Of a stretch of DNA of 64,000 nt, positions 60,601 to 64,000 are shown piece after piece; positions within the stretch are counted from its first letter, which is position 1, and every line of letters starts with the position of its first letter. The stretch comes from Edaphochlamys debaryana. Its lineage: Eukaryota > Chlorophyta > Chlorophyceae > Chlamydomonadales. The translations under genes were made by a program, and so were the position numbers. Below the pieces are notes generated by a model. It was not told where the DNA came from, did no database searches, and saw only the letters and a program-made list of their open reading frames with translations. The DNA is taken from the NCBI GenBank assembly GCA_016858145.1, contig JAEHOE010000014.1:434001-498000 (forward strand). Direction: 5' to 3'.

Positions 60601-63600
60601 CACAGAAGCAGTCCATCCTTTTCTGCTCCACCACACGCACATGGCAGATCCGGTGAGCGATGGCTCTGCAACGGTCACTGAAGCCGAAACCTGGGCGGAC
60701 ACAACCCACGCATCCACGCCTCCCGACACGACCCCTTTCAGAGCGCCAGCCATTGAAGCGCCAAAATGCAAAAAGTCCCGACCGTAATCCTGCATTTGTA
60801 CAGGTGAAACAGCAGTGACAGCAGTGACAAAAGTAGTGTGCACACTCCAGGCCAGTCGCACGTGCGTACCTTGCATCCTGCCAGAGATACATAGAAGCCG
60901 TACGATGTCTCCAGCCCGGCCGTTACTGTCAGGGCGCTCCACCTCACAGTCATCTGGCCCAAGCGCCGGTTCCCAGTCACAACCCCTGCGACATACATGC
61001 ACACATGCATCGCGCGTTGGATTTGAGGCTCAAGTTGCATTGGGGCCCAACACAAGCAGTTTGGCGCACCCCTGTACTTGTCACTGTTGTAAACCTGGTG
61101 GGGGTTGATGAGGCGGGGCAGCAATGGGGCAGAGCTAGTACTTCACTACCTATCTCCTGCGGCTGTTCTGGCGCGCAGCACACGGTTCGCCGGTAGACTT
61201 GCCTTGAGGTCCTGGCAGCTATCACCGTCGTTGCCGTTTGTTTCTCCGGGCATTGAGAAGGACACAACATCACGGTCCAACAGGGATAGACGCTGCTGGC
61301 GCTGCACCGCTGAGCGTTGGTACTCTCTCGTGCTCTCGTCACGATTGATCTCTGCGTACGTGCAGCGGGCGGGCCGAGGCAGACAAGCACGGCTAGCACG
61401 GCTCAGCACCAGGTTGTTGGCGAGTGGGCGGAGTTGTAGATAGATCGGGCGCAAACAAGGCACGCACCGAAGTAGCCGCCGTACTCCGCTTCGAGGACCT
61501 TGTTAAACCTGCGTGTGAATGTCTGGGTCCTTAGTATCGGGTTCAAAGCACGCAGGCGTGCATTTGTTTACGGCCCTCGTCAACATTGCATGGATGGAGC
61601 TTACCACAGGCCTGCACAAGCAAGCAAGAGAACAAGAGTGCGCAGAAGTAGCAGACGTAAACTCCGTGCGGCTTGGAAGTTGCTGGGCACAGGGCGCGGA
61701 ATCCACTGGCCTGCCCCATCAACTGCTCCATCCCTTACCGAAAAAAACCTGGGGGGGGGGGGGGGTTAGAGAAAGTAGAGGCATGGCGAACGCGTGAGGC
61801 CCCGCATGTGCAACATGGTGCAAGCTGCACCTCCCCGCCCCCCCCCCCACACGCACCACATCCACCCAAGCGGAGACGCCAGCTGACACCTGTAGGCAGC
61901 ATGGTTCCGAGTATATATTTAACAACACCTTATGGTTCAGCATTGTAAGTACGCGTCCAGCGGTCCGTTGGTTACCTTGGCGCCACGCGGTCCCGCGGGC
62001 ACAACGCCGGCCTGGATTTGGGATCCAACCTGGATGCCAAGTTCGTAACCCTTTACGTCGATAGTGCACCTCTGGTTGAACAGGGTCCGCTCCCAGCCAT
62101 AGTTCCCCAACAGCTCCCGACGCGACGGGTGGTCCGTGTCATTAGAGGCTGACGGTCCAGCCTTTGGTGCGGCGTCATTACGACCAGCCACGCCTGGTGC
62201 TGCCGCCAGCCACTTGGGTCCTTCATCCAACGGGGCCTCCCCAAGTCTCCTGCGCCTCCGAAGAATGTTTGCGTGCAGGTGCTGCTTCCAGTCCTCGAGG
62301 AACTCTTGGGGGTTACCGCCGGGGTACACGCTGCTAGCCGAGAGTGAGACCAGGTCCGGCAGGTGCTCAAACAGGCGTGGTACGCCTCCTGTAATCACCA
62401 AGTAGATCCCAAGCTGAAGCGACGTTGTGGGGGCTGCACTGTCTCTAATCTCTCGTCTTGCCTACTCACTCACCGTGATCAAGATCACCGGGATCCACCT
62501 CGTCCTGAGGAGGATCCAGTAACGCTTTTCCGCTGGCGTCCACGACCTCCTCGGCGGGCAAGAGAGACCTAAGGGACCGCCGTCTCTCACTGGGCAAGAA
62601 TGACACCGTCAGGATAAGGCGTGTCCGCATGATCATGACCTTTTGTCTGCCATTGTTTGGCGTGTTGCTGGTGGATTGTGTTGGCATGGGCATCTCGCTG
62701 ACCAACGAGTCAATACGGGCCAAGACGCGGCCCGTGTACGACACAAGTGCGCGCGCCAGGGCACCTGGGCACACACAGAACAAGGGGTGTGGCGTACTTT
62801 GCCCGAAGGTTGGTTGCGATGGCCTTGCTTGGGTCCGTCCCTGCCCGGTTCATGCGCACAAGCACTGGATGGAGCTGCTCACGCACCTGCTTCAACAGTC
62901 AGCGCGCCCCCTGGACCAGCCTCCAGCGCTTGCTCCGTGGGGACCAGGTACTTGGTTTGGGACACCAGAACCGAGCCGTCACTGAACGGCCGGCCAACCT
63001 CGGTCAAAGTATGCACCTGCGCGCGGTGGGCGGGGTGTCAAACTTGCAGTGAGCCAGCTGCACGCTTGTGTGCATCCGTGTACGGCACACCATATACCTG
63101 GTACGGCATGTCAACGGGAGCCTCGGGCGCGCCGTTTGGGTCCATAGCAGCATCAGGATGCGCCTGATAAGATCCCTCCACTGGCGCCTCATCTGATACG
63201 TCCTCAAACCTGCAGCCAGGGTGGAATGCCCTCAAATACCCTCTGTCTCTCACGGACGACGATAGCAGAAGCCCACCTCTGGGATGCCTGGTCAGCCAGG
63301 AGCTCAAACAGGCTCCGTAAGCTGGCCTCCTGGGTCTCGACAGAAGCCGCATCTGCCGAACTCGCCTGCAGCAGGGAAGGGAAAGGTAGGCGCACACACC
63401 TCGCACGACGACGTCGCAGCTCTCGGCCTGGGCGCTGGGCGCACTCCCACGCATGGCAAAGGTAGGTGGCATGCGTCTAAGGCACACGCGCACCGGTACT
63501 GATAGAGGCAGGCATCCGGCCCCGAGCGCGTCGCGCGCTGCAATGCCGACCAATCCACCAACACGCGCCCACCTTGTCAACGCAAGACGTGATCAGGGCC

Positions 63601-64000
63601 TGCAGGGTTGTGGGTGCAGTCGTAGCCTTGTCCAGCGTAGTGGGCCGCAGCAGCAGCGAGCCCTGCTCCACCATGCCCTGGCTGCTGACGTCGAACGTGG
63701 CCCGCACGCCCTCCAACACCTTGACCAGGCACGGGGCACAGGCAGCGTCCTCGCTGCACGCGCAAAGTAGAGCGAGGGGATAGAGGGGATAGAGGGGATA
63801 GAGGGGATAGAGGGGGCGGGTTGCGCGCTTGGAGCCTGGAATTCCGTGGGAAAAGTGCAGCAGTCACCCCCGCCAGCGAGGGGTGATGATGAGCCACTCA
63901 CTTCAAGTGACAGCCTGATGTGGCGCTGCAGGCACCGGCGGACGGTGGGGTGGTCGGGCCCGTGTACGACTTGCAGCCCAGCACCGTTACGGTGGTGGCG
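51684..64000 (-). CDS. Large secreted CUB-domain protein with proline-rich linkers (5' end outside the window)
   Basis: From the 5' side: Cys-containing exons of unknown fold (near 63990-63900, 63760-63570, 63370-63290, 63210-63100), then VHTLTEVGRPFSDGSVLVSQ (63027), ALARALVSYTGRVLARIDSL (62770), VPRLFEHLPDLVSLSA (62390) and EINRDESTREYQ (61350). From 59240 onward come eight CUB-like modules: YLDMGGSTDRLEV (58915), HLKLEPGADFVRV (57920), FIDTEYWLDPVQV (57018), YLDLESGYDSVSI (56373), FVDLEEGYDYVTV (54750), YLNTEAAFDTLEL (53797), YLNIERDYDYLRL (53107), YLDLEAGYDVLSI (52289). Each later module is preceded by C-x2-SF, ITSD and C-W motifs (for example NTACRWVI), the first CUB half. Linkers are SPPPP-rich (57640-57430, 58570-58420), as in volvocine hydroxyproline-rich matrix proteins. 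The last exon (52289-51684) ends in a degenerate repeat and TAA. Probably extracellular; membership of the 60.8-64 kb exons in the same gene is inferred from consistent splice phases. Confidence 0.75.
51690..52065 (-). repeat. Coding tandem repeat, C-terminal tail of the CUB protein
   Basis: About fourteen copies of an 8-9 residue unit, (R/L)D(D)TAPP(A/T/P)G, are encoded in frame to the stop. The DNA units are 24-30 bp, with higher-order alternation of GLDTAPPTG and GRDDTAPPAG. The tail would be extended and Asp/Thr/Pro-rich, a possible O-glycosylated end. Confidence 0.9.
54930..55600. repeat. Dispersed repeat, copy 1, in an intron of the CUB gene
   Basis: Shares with 59925-60400 an ordered set of blocks: CCAGGATCTCGCT, GTGTCATGGAGC, GAGGAGCGATGCA, CCTCTCG-GTTTGCGCGC, GGATGCATGTTGCGGTG and GACTTCGGCCAAAC, then CAAGCCCGGACC. 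The minus strand of both can read IALGPGL-GEVWPKS. Divergence with indels indicates old copies. The repeat lies between the exons ending near 55880 and beginning near 54750. Confidence 0.8.
59925..60400. repeat. Dispersed repeat, copy 2, in another intron of the CUB gene
   Basis: Same block order and orientation as 54930-55600. It lies between coding segments near 60880 and 59780. It also carries GTGTCATGGAGCCA at 60018. No intact protein is supported. Confidence 0.8.
63777..63816. repeat. 10-bp tandem repeat in a CUB-gene intron
   Basis: GGGGATAGAG is repeated about four times in the short intron between the exon ending at 63901 and the one starting near 63760. Simple tandem repeat; no function inferred. 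Confidence 0.9.

Noticed and set aside
63777..63816. CRISPR-like short repeats
   Set aside because: The units are 10 bp with no spacers, in an intron of a eukaryotic gene.

Overview
The window looks like nuclear DNA of a volvocine green alga (Chlamydomonas/Volvox type). Five intron-dense protein genes are interrupted by 50-500 bp GC-rich introns. TGTAA poly(A)-type signals occur, and there are secreted proteins with CC-pair, EGF, CUB and proline-rich (SPPPP) segments typical of volvocine extracellular matrix. No prokaryotic operons, rRNA, tRNA or CRISPR were seen. The organism call is an inference from gene content and style.

Layout. (1) 1204-12181, minus: chloroplast stromal processing peptidase (M16, HxxEH). 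Thirty exons give 1217 residues; the transit peptide end is not resolved. (2) 14902-19827, minus: mitochondrial processing peptidase alpha subunit, 13 exons, 516 residues. (3) 19828-23640: repeat-rich, with one small unknown gene (21559-22073, minus). (4) 23641-30661, plus: papain-like cysteine protease with a ~400-residue low-complexity insert after the prodomain and a long CC-rich granulin-like tail. It is followed by a decayed partial tandem copy (31735-32240). (5) 32241-34909: no gene seen, two diverged repeat copies. (6) 34910-42180, plus: secreted mosaic of EGF-like modules, three jacalin-like lectin modules and a C-terminal SUEL-type lectin domain that carries an in-frame TAA. (7) 44381-50010, minus: COG5 of the Golgi tethering complex, 9 exons, 848 residues. 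(8) about 50490-51146, plus: fragments of a Cys-rich gene, probably a pseudogene. (9) 51684 to beyond 64000, minus: very large secreted protein with eight CUB-like modules, proline-rich linkers and a degenerate repeat tail; its 5' end is outside the window.

How the genes relate. The two neighbouring M16 proteins clear targeting peptides after protein import into chloroplast and mitochondrion. COG5 acts in Golgi trafficking. The protease, the lectin mosaic and the CUB protein are predicted secreted or matrix products that would pass through the Golgi. No co-regulation can be claimed from sequence.

The most unusual signal is recurrent. In at least nine introns of four unrelated genes, the last or first ~20-40 bases of an exon, together with its splice site, are found again inside the adjacent intron, usually 100-135 bp away. 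This looks like repeated small tandem duplication across exon-intron boundaries that multiplies splice sites. The second is a 48-nt in-frame, stop-containing segment inside the SUEL domain. It has both good splice signals and conserved domain residues, so it resembles an exitron.
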